Shown: piece by piece, positions 28,655 through 40,300 of the stretch | Layout of the letters: each line of letters begins with the position of its first letter | Numbering within the stretch: the first letter of the stretch is position 1 | Origin: Entoloma clypeatum | Lineage: Eukaryota; Basidiomycota; Agaricomycetes; Agaricales; Entolomataceae | Assembly: GCA_963565915.1 (NCBI GenBank) | Contig: OY751486.1 | Location: 806,001 to 870,000, forward strand | Length of the DNA: 64,000 nucleotides | Direction of reading: 5' to 3' | The notes under the pieces: generated by a model | What the model was told of the DNA's origin: nothing | The model's database searches: none | Seen by the model: only the letters and a program-made list of their open reading frames with translations | Translations under genes and position numbers: made by a program

Positions 28655-29906
28655 TGTAGACCAATACATTTAATCAGAGTACTACAGGAAGGGCATTTAT
28701 AACTCTTCCACTTCCTGTAACTAACCAAGGGAGCAGAAGAGACTGTGTTACGGGCATGCAGAAGGCCTCTGGCATTGCCGACAATGCTGCCGGTCACATT
28801 TCCTGTCCCTCTGCGGGTGACAGGCAGCAAAAGGAACCTTTTGGCTTCTGATGCCATCAACTGCACAGCTGGCGTGTCCCCCTCCCCTGAATTGTTGGAG
28901 GAGTCTGAATCGTCTCCGGAGTCTGCATCGTCTCCGGGGTCAGATTGATCTACATGACCATCAGTATCCTCTCCGGACTCATTGTCCGAGCCCAGTTCCA
29001 TCCCTGGGTCCTGTTCCTCACAACATCCCAAATGGTACCATTCTACACATCCTCTGCAGTACCTTTGCTCCAGACTTGGGCTGTATGGTGCGTTGCATAT
29101 ACAAAACAAGTTGATGCCCTGGTCCGGACAAAGCAGTCAGTAATCAGTATTTTGTTGGAGGATATGCTACTTACTCTGATCTCCGGAACCAAGTTTCCTA
29201 CTATCTTCAACGTCCATCTATAAAGCCAGTCCTCCAGCCCGATTGTCTTCTGCCCCAGATCACGGTCATTGAAATACTTGATAGCACAATGGTCTGCAAT
29301 ATTATCAGGACCGGGTCAATCTGGATAGGACCCAGAGTACTTACCTTCTATGCAGTCCGGAGATATGACATCTCTGTGGTCCGAAAGGACCAGTTCGTTC
29401 TCGGCCATGCTCCGGATAGCTGTTTTCAACCTATGCCACATCAGAACAATGAGTTGCAAGTCGTAATCTAAGTCTCTACTCACAAGGGACTCTTCCTACA
29501 GTCAGACAGATGGTCCTCTGAATAGTACCAACAGACCAGGACCCAATAAGTTTCATCAGCCCTCCGGTAATGCACAGATTCAATGTTGGCCTTCCAGTAT
29601 GATCTGGGGGGGACAGAGACAGACCCAAGGTGGCCGCCATGCCTCACAAATACGCTTCGGAAATGTCAGGAGCCCAAACTACCAAGGATATGGAGCTGAG
29701 AGTACTCACTTCTCCCCGCTCCAGAATTTAAAGCAAAAACCCAGTCTATCCCTGATGTCTATCCCATCGACCTGCCTGAGTCTGGCGACCTGTTTCACCG
29801 TTGGTGCTTCCATTCTGGATGCGCGTTGCAGTGTCCTTTGTGATGCCTCACCTTCGTAGGGGTGATGGGGAGGAACACGGGCTAGAGCACGAGTGGTGAC
29901 AGGCAT
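28399..29906 (-). CDS. BAH-PHD domain chromatin reader-like gene, at least 5 exons
   Basis: Exon 1 (29906-29710) begins MPVTTRALARVPPHHPYEG. Introns I can place: 29604-29709, 29431-29483, 29294-29344, 29119-29174. The joined exons read KSYWKANIESVHYRRADETY, WVLVCWYYSEDHL, AENELVLSDHRDVISPDCIE and KYFNDRDLG, the layout of a BAH domain. Exon 5 gives a PHD finger: FCICNAPYSPSLEQRYCRGC, VEWYHLGC, an acidic insert, then KWKSYKCPSC. BAH and PHD modules read histone/nucleosome marks in the nucleus. The real 3' end is uncertain: the frame is open to 28399 but the last part lies antisense to the coiled-coil gene, so coding probably ends near 28680. Confidence 0.6.
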
Positions 29907-30040
29907 GGTGTTTGTTGAATTTTGCTCGGATGAGGTGGCAAAAAAAAAGAGGGGGGGGGATAATCAGAGTAGCAGTGTTGGTGTTTGGTTCCCGTGTTTG
30001 ATGGAATTTAAAGCTCAATAGAAGGTTTAAATGATTCTAT

Positions 30041-30888
30041 TCAGGGTTCCTTTGACTCTGCACTAACACCCTGGATTGCTAATATATACAAGTCCTGCGA
30101 GAGTTCGTATGGGACATGCATATTATTCTGGAAGTGGCTTTTGATGACCTTGCAGTCCTCCTGTGTAAGCAGTTGAAGTAGTCCCATAGCAGCCCGTACA
30201 ACCTGTTTCCGGAGTTCAGATAAAAGTAAGCAATGAACAGCCGGACCTACATCCTGTTGGTTGGTCTCTGGAAGCTGGTGTACATACCTCCAGACGTCCA
30301 CCTCAATATTTGGCCGGTTGGAAATCTTTGCAATGTGGTCCTTGAGCCTAGACACATGACTGGGTTTTGTGGAGAAGTTTGACAGCTTCTTCCATGCTTT
30401 CACCAGCCATGTCACCCATGTTGTAGGTGTAGGACACTCCGGAGGACTACCTCCAAAGTCAACCAGTGGCCGGACGGTCTCCCTTCTCCACGGGGTTCAC
30501 CTATTGCTGAAGCCAGATTGTTTCCTCTGGGGTGTTTTTGAAGGTAAGGGAGGCGGCGTGGGATCCTCAGACTCGGGTGTCTGTTGTCGAGGATGTGAAG
30601 GTCCCAGAAGAACAGTATTCACTGCAGACATCAGACGCTCCTCCACCGGACATGGACTTCCCTGTATCAGGCTCAGAGCTGGTCTATATGTGACCTGTCT
30701 GGGGCTGAATCCCTTCATTGCATTGTTGTGGGGCCCGAGGATTGATACCACAGCTGTCCCAGCTGCCCTTTGCGAGGGACGGTATCTGGTGGTGAAATCA
30801 GACCCTGCAGCATTGGACACGACCGGTCATCGAAGAGGTCCGGTGTTAGGAGGTCGTCTCCCAGCAGGTGGTTGAATGTCTTTGAGTA
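30041..30888 (-). pseudogene. Hypothetical gene next to Gypsy B, possibly truncated by it
   Basis: Downstream frame (30041-30415) reads MTWLVKAWKKLSNFSTKPSH and then VVRAAMGLLQLLTQED, helical and protein-like. Upstream pieces in other frames (GYSKTFNHLLGDDLLTPDLF, KGFSPRQVTYRPALSLIQ) suggest more exons, and they run to the edge of the Gypsy B LTR at 30902. I cannot build one continuous model. Function unknown. Confidence 0.35.
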
Positions 30889-30901
30889 CCCCCTTATGCC
30901 T

Positions 30902-31364
30902 TGTTGGGAGCTACGTCGGACGCGTCGGAAGGTCGGAGGATCGGAGCGCGTGCAACGTAGGGGCAAGGACTTGGCTTCAACTTGTGTGTTGCGCCCTCGC
31001 TAATACGTTAGTGTCCTTATTTCGGAGGATCGGAGGATCGGAGGTCGGAGGTCGGACTCAAGTTAAGAGTCGGAAAGAGGACGGGAGGTATGATGTTGAA
31101 TCTAAGTTGATATTCAAACTGAAGCTAATACACGATCCTACATAAGTTTAAATACTATGTTGGAGGACGTGTGGCTTCGTCGGAGTCGGATAACGAGTGG
31201 CTGTCGGAGATTCTTAACATAAGTAAAATGGTCGGATGTAAGTAATGTACGTAGTAACGAGATTCATAACAGTAAGTATGCATAATAAGTATTAGTCAAA
31301 ATGTCGGAGGTGTCGGAGGTGTCGGGATTGGTCGGAAATCGTCGGAATGGATCGGAATGTAACA
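30902..31364 (-). repeat. Gypsy B 3' LTR
   Basis: About 463 bp, TGTTGGGAGC...AATGTAACA. Compared with the 5' LTR remnant, which begins TGTTAAGAACTGATC, it lacks about 21 bp near this outer end. Contains the predicted RNA start CAGTTTGAATAT (complement of 31110-31121), 34 bp after a TATTTAAA box in element sense. Confidence 0.8.
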
Positions 31365-31378
31365 GTATTTCCCCCTTA
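31365..31378 (-). other. Gypsy B polypurine tract
   Basis: TAAGGGGGAAATAC in element sense, directly upstream of the 3' LTR; plus-strand primer site. Confidence 0.65.
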
Positions 31379-31530
31379 GGGCCGAACCCATGAGGCCTAA
31401 GGACCTAGGTGGTCGGTGCGCGTGAACTGTGTCATGTGATGCGTTGGTTGAAAATACCGTCTGAGTGGTTCTTTCTTCTTGTTCCCCCATTCTCTTTTCG
31501 TTTTAAACTCTTCCGAAAATAAACCTCAAT

Positions 31531-32488
31531 ATGTCGGCATCCGATTTTCAAAAGGAGATGGAGGCGCTGCAGGCTAAGCTCGTGGAGGTGGAGGCGAAAA
31601 AGCGAGCAGCAGAGGAGGAGGCTGCAAGGAAGGCTGAGGAGGAGCGGAGAGCGGAGGAAGAGAGGGCTGCGGAGGCGGCGCGGTTAGCGGAGGAGATGCG
31701 GGTAGCGGAGGAGATGCGTCGGGCGTCGGAGCTGGCGGCTCAGAAGAGGGCCGATGAAGTGGCCGCTGCGCAAGGCGCATCGAGCAAGGGGTCGGGGGAG
31801 CCGCAGGCGGGGAAGAAGAAGAAGACGACGAAGAAGAGGAAGGTGGAGGAAGTGTCGGCGATGGTCGGAGAGGGGTCGGGAGTCGGGGTTGGGGTCGGCA
31901 CCTGTGATAGGTGCATTGTGAAGGGCGTCGAATGCGAACGCGATGAGTAAGTTCCTCTTTGGTTCGTCTCTTCTGTTTTAACCTTGTGTTTTTAGGAATA
32001 AGTCGTCCTGCAAAGGTTGTATCAAAGACAAGAAGAAGTGCGAGGTCGGAGCGTCGGAGGGGAAGTCGGAGGTGAAGCGCACGGTGAAGGTGAAGGGAAA
32101 AGGGAAAGCGACAGAGGTCGGAGAGTCGGAGTCGGAGGTGACGCTGTTGAGCGTCTTGAAGGAGATTTTGGTGGAGACGAGGCAGATCCGAAGACTGCTC
32201 TCAGCAGTTGAAGGAACTGTCAACATTGCATATGTGCCAGAGGAAGTGGAGGAATTGGAGTGGGAGTCGGAGGGATCGGGGAAGTCGGATGTGAATGAGG
32301 AGATAGAGGAGTTGAGCCTGGAGCAGAGGCTGGTGAAGAAGATCAAGCAAGACATGTTGAATCGGAAGAGGTTGGATATGCCGGAGCAGTCCGACATGGA
32401 CATATCGGGTGAGTCGGAGAAGGCGGAGTCGGAGGGGGAGTCGGACAAGGAGGAGGGTCCGTCCAACAAGAAACAACGTACTAAGTAG
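31531..32488 (+). CDS. Antisense cargo gene of Gypsy B: coiled-coil, paired Cys-cluster protein (302 aa)
   Basis: Two exons (31531-31946, 31996-32488) around a 49-bp GT-AG intron, opposite to gag-pol. N-terminus is an alanine/glutamate/arginine coiled coil (MSASDFQKEMEALQAKLVEV), then a lysine-rich patch (KKKKTTKKRK), then CDRCIVKGVEC and, after the splice, CKGCIKDKKKC: two C-x2-C-x6-C halves as in Zn2Cys6-type clusters. Acidic C-terminus (ESEKAESEGESDKEE). Suggests a nuclear DNA-binding protein. The intron is removable only from antisense RNA, so it survives retrotransposition. Known retroelements occasionally carry antisense ORFs; I do not recognise this one. Confidence 0.7.
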
Positions 32489-32515
32489 ATAGAATAGTAC
32501 TTGTTTTTTCTTGTT

Positions 32516-35398
32516 TCAGAGCGATGTGAGCGGACCCGGTTTGTCGGGATAAGCGGAGTGAAAGTCGGAGACAAGCTCGGGGGTGTTTTCCAATTCATTG
32601 GCTGGTAGCCAAGAGAATTCTTCATCAGTGTTTTCATATCCTAACCAACGGACGAAATATAGTAGCTTGCAGCTACGTCGTCGGTCGATCTTTGAGTCGA
32701 CTATTTCAGCGATCTCATACTCAAGTTCTCCGTCAATGTCAATCGGAGGAGGCGGAGGTTGGGTCCGATTCGGAATGGTGTTCGGAGTTGCGGGTTCAAG
32801 CATGGAGACGTGGTAGACGGGGTGAACACCGCGGAATGTGTCGGGGAGTCGGAGGGTAAAGGAGTGTGTGCCGGGTTGTGCAATGATCTCGTATGGTCCC
32901 AAGTACTTTTCTGAGAGTTTCTTGGATGGGCATGTTGTGCGGAAGAACTGTGCTTTGACGAAAACCTGTTGTCCGACAGAAAATGTTGGAGGTGCGATCC
33001 GATTATTGTCGGAGGACTTCTGGTAACGTTGTTGAGCGTCGGAGATGGTGGCTTTCAGTTCTTGGTGAAGTTCGTCTAAGTCGGTCACAAAGGATCGGGC
33101 TCGGGAAGAGGCGAGGTCTCGTTCCGGGTGAACAGTAATGTTCGGATGGTAACCCTTGTTAGCAAAGAAGGGAGATATGCCAGTGGTAGCACTAGGTGCG
33201 TTGTTGTACGCGAACTCCGCAATCGGAAGGAGAGCGGACCAGTTGTCCTGTTGGTAGTTGCAGAATATCCGCAAGTACTGTTCGAGGGTCTGGTTAGTGC
33301 GTTCGGTTGGAGTTGAGTTGCGCGAACTGAAGCGGAGAGCTGTTCTTGCGAAAAGACTGGTCGGAGGTTGGTCGGATTGATGTCGACGTAGTCGCTATTT
33401 CCCCCTTTAGGGTAGACATCCCAACGTCTAGTTAGAGAGTCAGGTTTAGTTCCCAATCGGCCGGGGCGGAATCGGATGACGAGGTTGAACTGAGAAAGGT
33501 ATTCCGACCATCGGACTTGTCGGCGTGAAAGAACTTTGGTGGTGGCAAAATACTCGAGATTTTTGTGGTCGGTAACGACGTCAATCGGAGTACCGGAGCC
33601 TTCGAGGTAATGGCGCCAAATTTTAAACGCTTCGTAGATGGCAAGAAGTTCCTTATCGTGGGTGTCATAGTTTACTTCGGGGGCCGTGAAGGTGCGGGAA
33701 TGGAATGCGACGGGGTGGACTTCATTGTCGGAGGTGACTATCGACAGAATAGCTGCTAGGGCATAGTCGGATGCGTCAGTTTCGACAATTATCGGAGAGT
33801 CGGGGATCCAGTGTGTCAGGATCGGAGCGGTGGTAAATGCCTTTTTCAGGTCATTAAAAGCGGTTCGAGCGTCGTCGGAGAACAGCCAAGTGGCATGTTT
33901 CCTGGTTAAACGAGTGAGTGGAATAGTGATGTTGGAATAGAATGGAATGAAACGTCGGTAAAAGTTTGCAAAACCTAAAAAGGACTGGATGTCCTTCACT
34001 CTGTGCGGTTCAGGCCAATCCTGAATAATCTTGACTTTCGCTTCCGACATTTTGAGTCCGTCGGGAGAAAGGATAAATCCAAGATATTCTACAGTTTCGG
34101 CAGAGAAGTCGCACTTGTCGGCGCGGGCGTAAAGACCATGTTGTCGGAGTTGTCGGAGGACTTCTCGGACATGTTTTTTGTGTTCCTCGGGGTTGTCGGA
34201 GTAGATCAGGATGTCGTCGAGGTAAACGGTAACGCAATTGTCCAGAAGGTCGGAGAAGATGTCGTTCATAAAACGTTGAAAGGCTGCAGGTGCGTTAGAC
34301 AATCCGAATGGCATGACTAACCATTCAAATGATCCATAGCGAGTGCGGAATGCAGAATGCAGTTTTCCATTCGTCACCTTCAGCGATGCGGACTAGGTGG
34401 TATGCGTGTCGGAGGTCTATGGTGGTATAAACACGTGCTTTTCCGGCAGTGGCTAAGAGGTCGGAGATGAGCGGAAGTGGGTATCGGTCCTTCTTCGTGA
34501 TTTTGTTCAGGCCTCGGTAGTCGACGCATAGTCGGAGTGATCCATCTTTCTTTCGGACGAAGAGGATCGGAGCGCCGTGAGGTGAACTAGAAGGTTTGAT
34601 GAAACCGATATTGAGGTGCTCGTCGATGAAGTCTCGGAGGGATCCAAGTTCGGATTGCGAGAGTGAGTACATCGGACCAATTGGAGGGGAAGTACCTTCC
34701 TCCAAATTGATCTTGAGGTCGTAGGGTCGGTGGGGTGCAAGGGTGTCAGCTTTTTTCTTACTGAATACATCAGCAAAATCGTGGTATTCCTCGGGTATGC
34801 CAGAGAGATCGGGAGCGTCGTCGGAGACGGACGCGGAATTGGCGGAGATGTCGGAGAGGTGAACGCGGAAAGCGTATGCCCCAGGAGCTTTACATGCATG
34901 GAGATATGTGGCTGCATTGACCATGGTAATCTGTGGCGGGTCGGAGGTGTTCGGAGTGAGCGGATCGGAGGTGCCCATTGGAGAGGGCGGACACTGCAGA
35001 GGTGGCGGAGCTGCCTCAGCAGTCGACATCAGAGTCAGACTCGGAGTGTCGGGTAACGTAGAACGGAATAAGATACTGCCCAATACCCAGTCAATCAACG
35101 GATTGTAGCGGGTGAGCCAGTTGTGTCCTAGAACCAAATTACAAGATGAATCGAGGGTTGGCACGTAAAATGCGACGGTCAGAAGTTCACCGGAAGGGAA
35201 TCAGAGAGGAAGATCGATAGATTGCGTGATATAAGTATTTGAAGAACCGTCAAAAAGTTTCAAAAGCATAGGTGAAGGAATCGGAGTCGGAGATAAGTTT
35301 AAAGAAGAAATAAATCTGGTATCTGCGAAGCAATGTGTAGAACCAGAATCAATAAGAGTCTTTATTGGAAGAGAATCAGAAAAGGTCGGAGATATCAA
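32516..35398 (-). pseudogene. Gypsy B pol, broken, integrase core deleted
   Basis: Protease (TLIDSGSTHCFADTRFI; LVLGHNWLTRYNP), stop TGA at complement 35201-35203; RT (FVRKKDGSLRLCVDYRGLNK, YLDDILIYSDN) with a frameshift from a 7-bp tandem duplication (34348-34361); RNase H ([21 protein letters not shown]). Near 33315 the sequence jumps from the RNase H tether to ERTNQTLEQYLR, losing the integrase zinc finger and most of the DDE core. The end is intact: GPY/F (KKLSEKYLGPYEIIA) and a chromodomain (ELEYEIAEIVDSK, LYFVRWLGYEN). Cannot transpose by itself. Confidence 0.9.
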
Positions 35399-35517
35399 AT
35401 CAATACATAGAGAGTTCGGATTTGAGAGAGCGGACGCATTGAGTCAGAGGGTTTCCAAAGGTGCACGAAAGGAGTCAACGCAATCCCCAGTACGTGCTGG
35501 AATCTGAGGACTGCTTA

Positions 35518-36742
35518 CTATTTTTTTGACTCGGTCGTCTTCTCCGATTTGTCCTCAGCTTGGGCCGCGCGGGCCTTTGCTTTGGCGTTAGAAGACGATT
35601 TCTTCGAGCAGTCGGAAGCCCGATGACCAACGTTGCTGCAAAACATGCATAAATTATTGTCAAATCGTCGTTGGCGTTCTTGGGGAGTTAATTTCCCATC
35701 TTTGCCAAGTTTGTCGGAGAGGGCGGATTTCGGAGAGGTGGATGACGATTTTTGTTGTTGTTGCGAGTTGGGTTTAGACGATGAGGAGTTGTTGTTGGAG
35801 GATGATGAAGCGGGGGTCTGTTTTTTGTCGGATTTGTCGGATTTGTCGGACTTCGGAGTAGATTTGTCGGAGGAGCGCGATTTCTCGCGTTGACGTTCCC
35901 AGTAGCGAGCATCAATGTTATGGGCCATTACTTTCAACTCGGCGAGAGTCTTTGGTTTGGGAAAAGTCCCCAAAACGTCCTTGATGCGTTCCGCTAAACC
36001 GGTATAGTACCGATATCGGAGCGCGCCATCATCCCACTGCGTGTGAGCGGAAAGATGTTTGAAGTCCACGTTGTAACATAGGATCTTCTGATTGTCGCGC
36101 ATCCGAAGGTGATCCAGGCTATCCTCTGCTTCTCCGGTCGGATCAATAGGTCCGAATTCGGATCGGAGGATGTGCACAAAGGCGGACCAGTCGTCCAACC
36201 AGACAGAGTCGTCGTCGGACTCTCCCAAGAGGTGGGCTCAAACCATTCGAGCGTGGTTCCTCGGAGGTATGACAGAGCAAAACTGACTTTGTTATCATCG
36301 TCGTCAAAGGCGGGGTTGTTTCGGAATATAGCGTGCATTGTGCGAGGAAACTGGTGAGTTTCCGAGAGTCGGAACCGTCAAAAGTGTCGGGTTCCTTCGA
36401 CTTCTTTTTCGGAGTTTTCGGAGTCTCTCTACGTCGGAGCTCCTGCGTCATAAGCATAATTGCTTCGGCGAGGTTTGGAGTTTGCTCGCGACGGAAAGGA
36501 TTGTTATCGTCAAAAGGAGAGGTCGGAGATTTAAAAGGACGGAATTCTTCAGGAATCGGAGGTCCTTGTGTCTGAGGTGTTCGGAGACGAGGTGTCGGAG
36601 ATATGGGGTCAGGTTTGGGTGCAGATTCTTCTGCGGGAATATCTTGGAACGTATGTAGAAATGTCGCCCTGGTGTCCTGCAGGTTTGAAGCTTCCGCTGC
36701 GGCTGCTGCTGCGCGGGAGTTCTGTGTGTTGCGGGCTGCCAT
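35518..36742 (-). pseudogene. Gypsy B gag, frameshifted
   Basis: Starts MAARNTQNSRAAAAAAEASN; the Gag core is spread over three frames (KEPDTFDGSDSRKL; FRNNPAFDDDDNKVSFALSY; WSAFVHILRSEFGPIDPTGE) with shifts near 36335 and 36235. C-terminal part has an S/N/Q/K low-complexity linker and one CCHC knuckle (CMFCSNVGHRASDC). Nucleic-acid-binding coat protein in intact relatives. Confidence 0.85.
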
Positions 36743-36774
36743 AACTGGGATTTGAAATACGGATAAGCGAGTGG

Positions 36775-36786
36775 CAGTTTGAATAT
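36775..36786 (-). other. Gypsy B self-priming PBS
   Basis: ATATTCAAACTG in element sense, 2 nt inside the 5' LTR, complementary over 12 nt to CAGTTTGAATAT in the 3' LTR (complement of 31110-31121). The same 2-nt spacing as family A. Confidence 0.65.
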
Positions 36787-36788
36787 AC

Positions 36789-36951
36789 TGTTAAGAACTG
36801 ATCGACAAAACGTCGGAGCTACGTCGGACGCGTCGGAAGGTTGGAGGGTCAGAGCGCGTGCAACGTAGGGGCAAGGACTTGGCTTCAACTTGTGTGTTGC
36901 GCCCTCGCTAATACGTTGGTGTCCTTATTTCGGAGGATCGGAGGATCGGAG
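36789..36951 (-). repeat. Gypsy B 5' LTR, truncated
   Basis: Inner 163 bp only; matches the 3' LTR over about 140 bp (GGAGC TACGTCGGACGCG onward). U3 and the promoter are missing because Copia C2 begins at 36952. Confidence 0.8.
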
Positions 36952-37261
36952 TGTTGAAGTTCCACCTGGGCGCTAGCCACAGGTGTACTGAGCAACATAG
37001 CTACAGTGGAAGTACTCTACGATACCGCTATGGTCACTTACATGGTTTGGAGGGGGTAAGGCTAGTGAGAGCGGTTGAGGCTGGTGAGAGCGATGGAGCT
37101 GGTTAAGAGTCAAGAGACAACTTGTTGATATTGACAGTTTCCTGGTCTTATATACCGTACTACTGTTTGTACCAACCAAACAAGTATGTAATGAAGATAT
37201 GTAAAGGTCACGTGATGTAATCTAATCTAATCTAATCTACGTGATGGGAAAAGTTTCAACA
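36952..37261 (-). repeat. Copia C2 3' LTR
   Basis: 310 bp, TGTTG...CAACA; almost identical to 42417-42725. Confidence 0.92.
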
Positions 37262-37272
37262 CCCCCCCATAT
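37262..37272 (-). other. Copia C2 polypurine tract
   Basis: ATATGGGGGGG in element sense, immediately before the 3' LTR. Confidence 0.65.
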
Positions 37273-37336
37273 TTAGTACATACTTCTAAATACATCTTAC
37301 TTTTTCCCACATATATATATAGGTACTCTGTTTCGC

Positions 37337-40300
37337 CTAGTTCTTTATCAATCCGAAGTATGGGATAAACTTGGAAAAGAGGATTTTTCCCAGATTCTTA
37401 GTTAAAAGGTCTGCAGGGTTGTTCACTCCTTCAATGAATTCGACCGTAATTATTCCTTCGGAGACCTTTTCTCTGACGAAGTGGAATCGCACGTCAATGT
37501 GCTTGGATCACTTTTCAGTTACAGGGTTGGATGCGATAAAGACGGAGCCGTTGTTATCTCCATAGATTGGTACTGATCCAATCTGCATTCCAAGTTCGGC
37601 AAGCATGCTTCTCAGCCATGTTGCTGCGCGACTGCAATCTGATAGCGCCATATACTCTGCTTCTGTAGAAGAGAGGGCGATGGTCTTTTGCACCGATGAT
37701 ACCCATGTTATCGCTCCAGACGCCAGTGATATGAAGAAGCCGGTGGTAGACCTCCTCGTGTTTTCATCTGACGCCCAGTCGGAGTCTGTGAATGCATAGA
37801 TTCCTTTCCCTGAGTCCCCATCATACATGATTGCGTAATTTTTTGTTGCCTGCAAATATCCCTAGCCACCTCTAAATGGCGTTTGGTGGGATTTGCGGAA
37901 AATTGGGACATTTTGATTACAGCAAAGCAGATGTCAGGCCTCGTTCCGATCATCAGATATAGGAGTGATCCGATGACGGATTGGTACTTAGATCGGAGTT
38001 CCGCATTGGGTTCATCTTCGGACGCCATGGGTTTGTAGCCCGTAGGGAGTGGGGTATGGGTGGCATTAGATTCGCTCATTCCCATGCGTGCCAGAATTTT
38101 CTCAAGGTAAGGTACTTGATCAATGAAGATCTTCTTCCCACGTTGCCTTATTTGGATTGAGAGAAATTCCTTTGGTTCCCCATCGGGCACTAGGTGACCT
38201 AGGTCCCTACATTCCCATGTTGTCATGAAGGCCTTCTTCTTTTCTAGCGTATATTCCCGGTTTGTGCCGAGAAAAGCAGAGTTGTCGACATAGATGACGG
38301 CGATTACAATTTCCCCATTGGTACTTTTGTGAATGAACACTCCCGCATCGGAGTGAAGCCGGACAAAGCCGAGCTTTTTCATGGAGGAATCAAGTTCCCT
38401 CCACCAGGCTAATGCGGCCTGTTTAAGTCCATATAGAGCTTTGAATAGTTGGTACACGAGGTGTTCTTTCCCTTTTACTATGTAGCCCTCAGGCTGTCGC
38501 ATGTAAATGACTTCACGGAGCGTTCCATAGAGGAAGGCTGATGAGACGTCCAAAAGTGTCATGAACCACCCTTCAAGGGCTGTCAATGCCAGTATTAGTC
38601 GGACGGTTTCATATCTTACGACTGGTGAGAAGATCTGATCAAAGTCGATCCCTTCTACCTGTGAAAAGCCTTTTGCGATGAGGCGTGCTTTCAGACGCCC
38701 GTCGGACTTTTTGTTGTAAACCCATTTGTTCCTTAGAGCTTTCCTTCCTGCAGGCAGGGGTACTAGCTCCGTGATCACCCCGCGGCGTTTGAGCATGTCT
38801 AGCTCTTTACGTTCAGCCGCATACCAGTCTTCTTTATTTGGAAGAGGGTATATGTCTTTATGGGACATTTCAACGATGCCTACTTGGACTGATATTGCCT
38901 CCATCAGGAGGTCATTCATCCATGCCGTTTGACCGCCCAATCTCCGTCTTCGATCTAATTTTTCAAGATCAGACGCTGGAGTGTCTTCCCCATAGATGCT
39001 TCCTGGCATTTTCCGAACTCGTCGTTCCCTGATCGGTCGATCTGGTACTTGCTCGGGTTCCGGAGTGGGTACTCGCGGTTCGTCATCAGGCTCACTGGCA
39101 GGCAGTTCGTTGTCTGATTCAGGTTGATTCTGTTCAATGGGAACTGGGTTGTGAGGTGTTTCGTTGTGACTATCGTCGTCGTTGCTGCCAGGGATGAGAT
39201 CCTCAAACTCATCAGCCGGCTCTGGGTTTTCCATTTCTGGATGGTTTTCTGGCAAAGGGTCGATGTGGCATCTAGGGTACTTGCTTTCATCAAAGATAGC
39301 TTTCCCGCCCATGAAAATCGTGTTGGTCTCAGGATCCATGAAGCGGTATCCTTTGACCCCTGGTTTTGATCCGAGATAAATCATCAATCGAGATCTTGAC
39401 TCCAGGGAGTTTCTGCGTTTTTCTTTTGGGATATATATGTATGCTTGGCATCCGAAGACTCTGACGCTGGACATGTCGGGGATCTCATTGGTCACCCTGA
39501 AATAAGGGGTTTTCCATTCAAGACGCCGCATGGGGGTTCTGTTGTATAGAAATGCTGCATGTTCCAAACAGAATTCCCACCACATCGGCGGTAGACATGC
39601 GTCGAAACGCAATGCCTGAGATTTTTCCCACAGAGTTCGATTTATCTGTTCTGCTCTACCATTCTGCTGATGCTGATATGGGAGTGTGACGTCGATCAGA
39701 ATTCCATGATCGGCAAGTACATCCTTGTATTCATCAAATTCTCCACCTCCATCAACCCGCCATTTTTTAGGGGTGGCGGCGAATTGATTCTGGATCATCG
39801 CAAGGAATTGTTTCAGCGCCGTGATGGCGCCTGACTTTTTCCTAAGCAAGACGACCCAGACATGGGAAGAAAAATCATCCAAAAAGGTAAGGAAATATTT
39901 GTACTTGTGGTACGATGCCGTGGATATCTGCTTCAAATCCGAATGGATCAAATCAAAGGGTTTGACAGCCCTTGTCATCGAGTTAGGGTAAGACTGATTC
40001 GGCATTTTCCCTTTTAGACACCCCGTGCAGCTTTCCTGTGATTTCTCACGTACTAACGTTTTGGGTACTCCTTTGGTACTGGTGGGAATCTTATTGAGCG
40101 CCTGGTCTTTTGGGTGGCCAAGGCGTTTGTGCCAGGTTTCAACAGTGATTTTGCTAGAGATCGCGTGGATTTGGTCTTGGCGTATTTCAGTGTCTAACCA
40201 ATAAATGGTTTGTCCGAGAATGTGAGGTGAGAACTGTATTTTGTTCTGGCCTTTGGAGATGTTGATTTCTCCATGCATTCCGTCTACTTTGTAACCGTGA

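Larger units (their letters stand above)
30902..36951 (-). mobile_element. Gypsy B: defective Ty3/Gypsy element with antisense cargo gene
   Basis: Second chromodomain Gypsy family. Contains 3' LTR, polypurine tract, antisense cargo gene, pol, gag, PBS and a truncated 5' LTR cut by Copia C2. Both gag and pol are broken and most of the integrase is deleted. The plus strand is crowded with TCGGA (TCCGA in element sense) in coding and non-coding parts alike. Confidence 0.9.
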
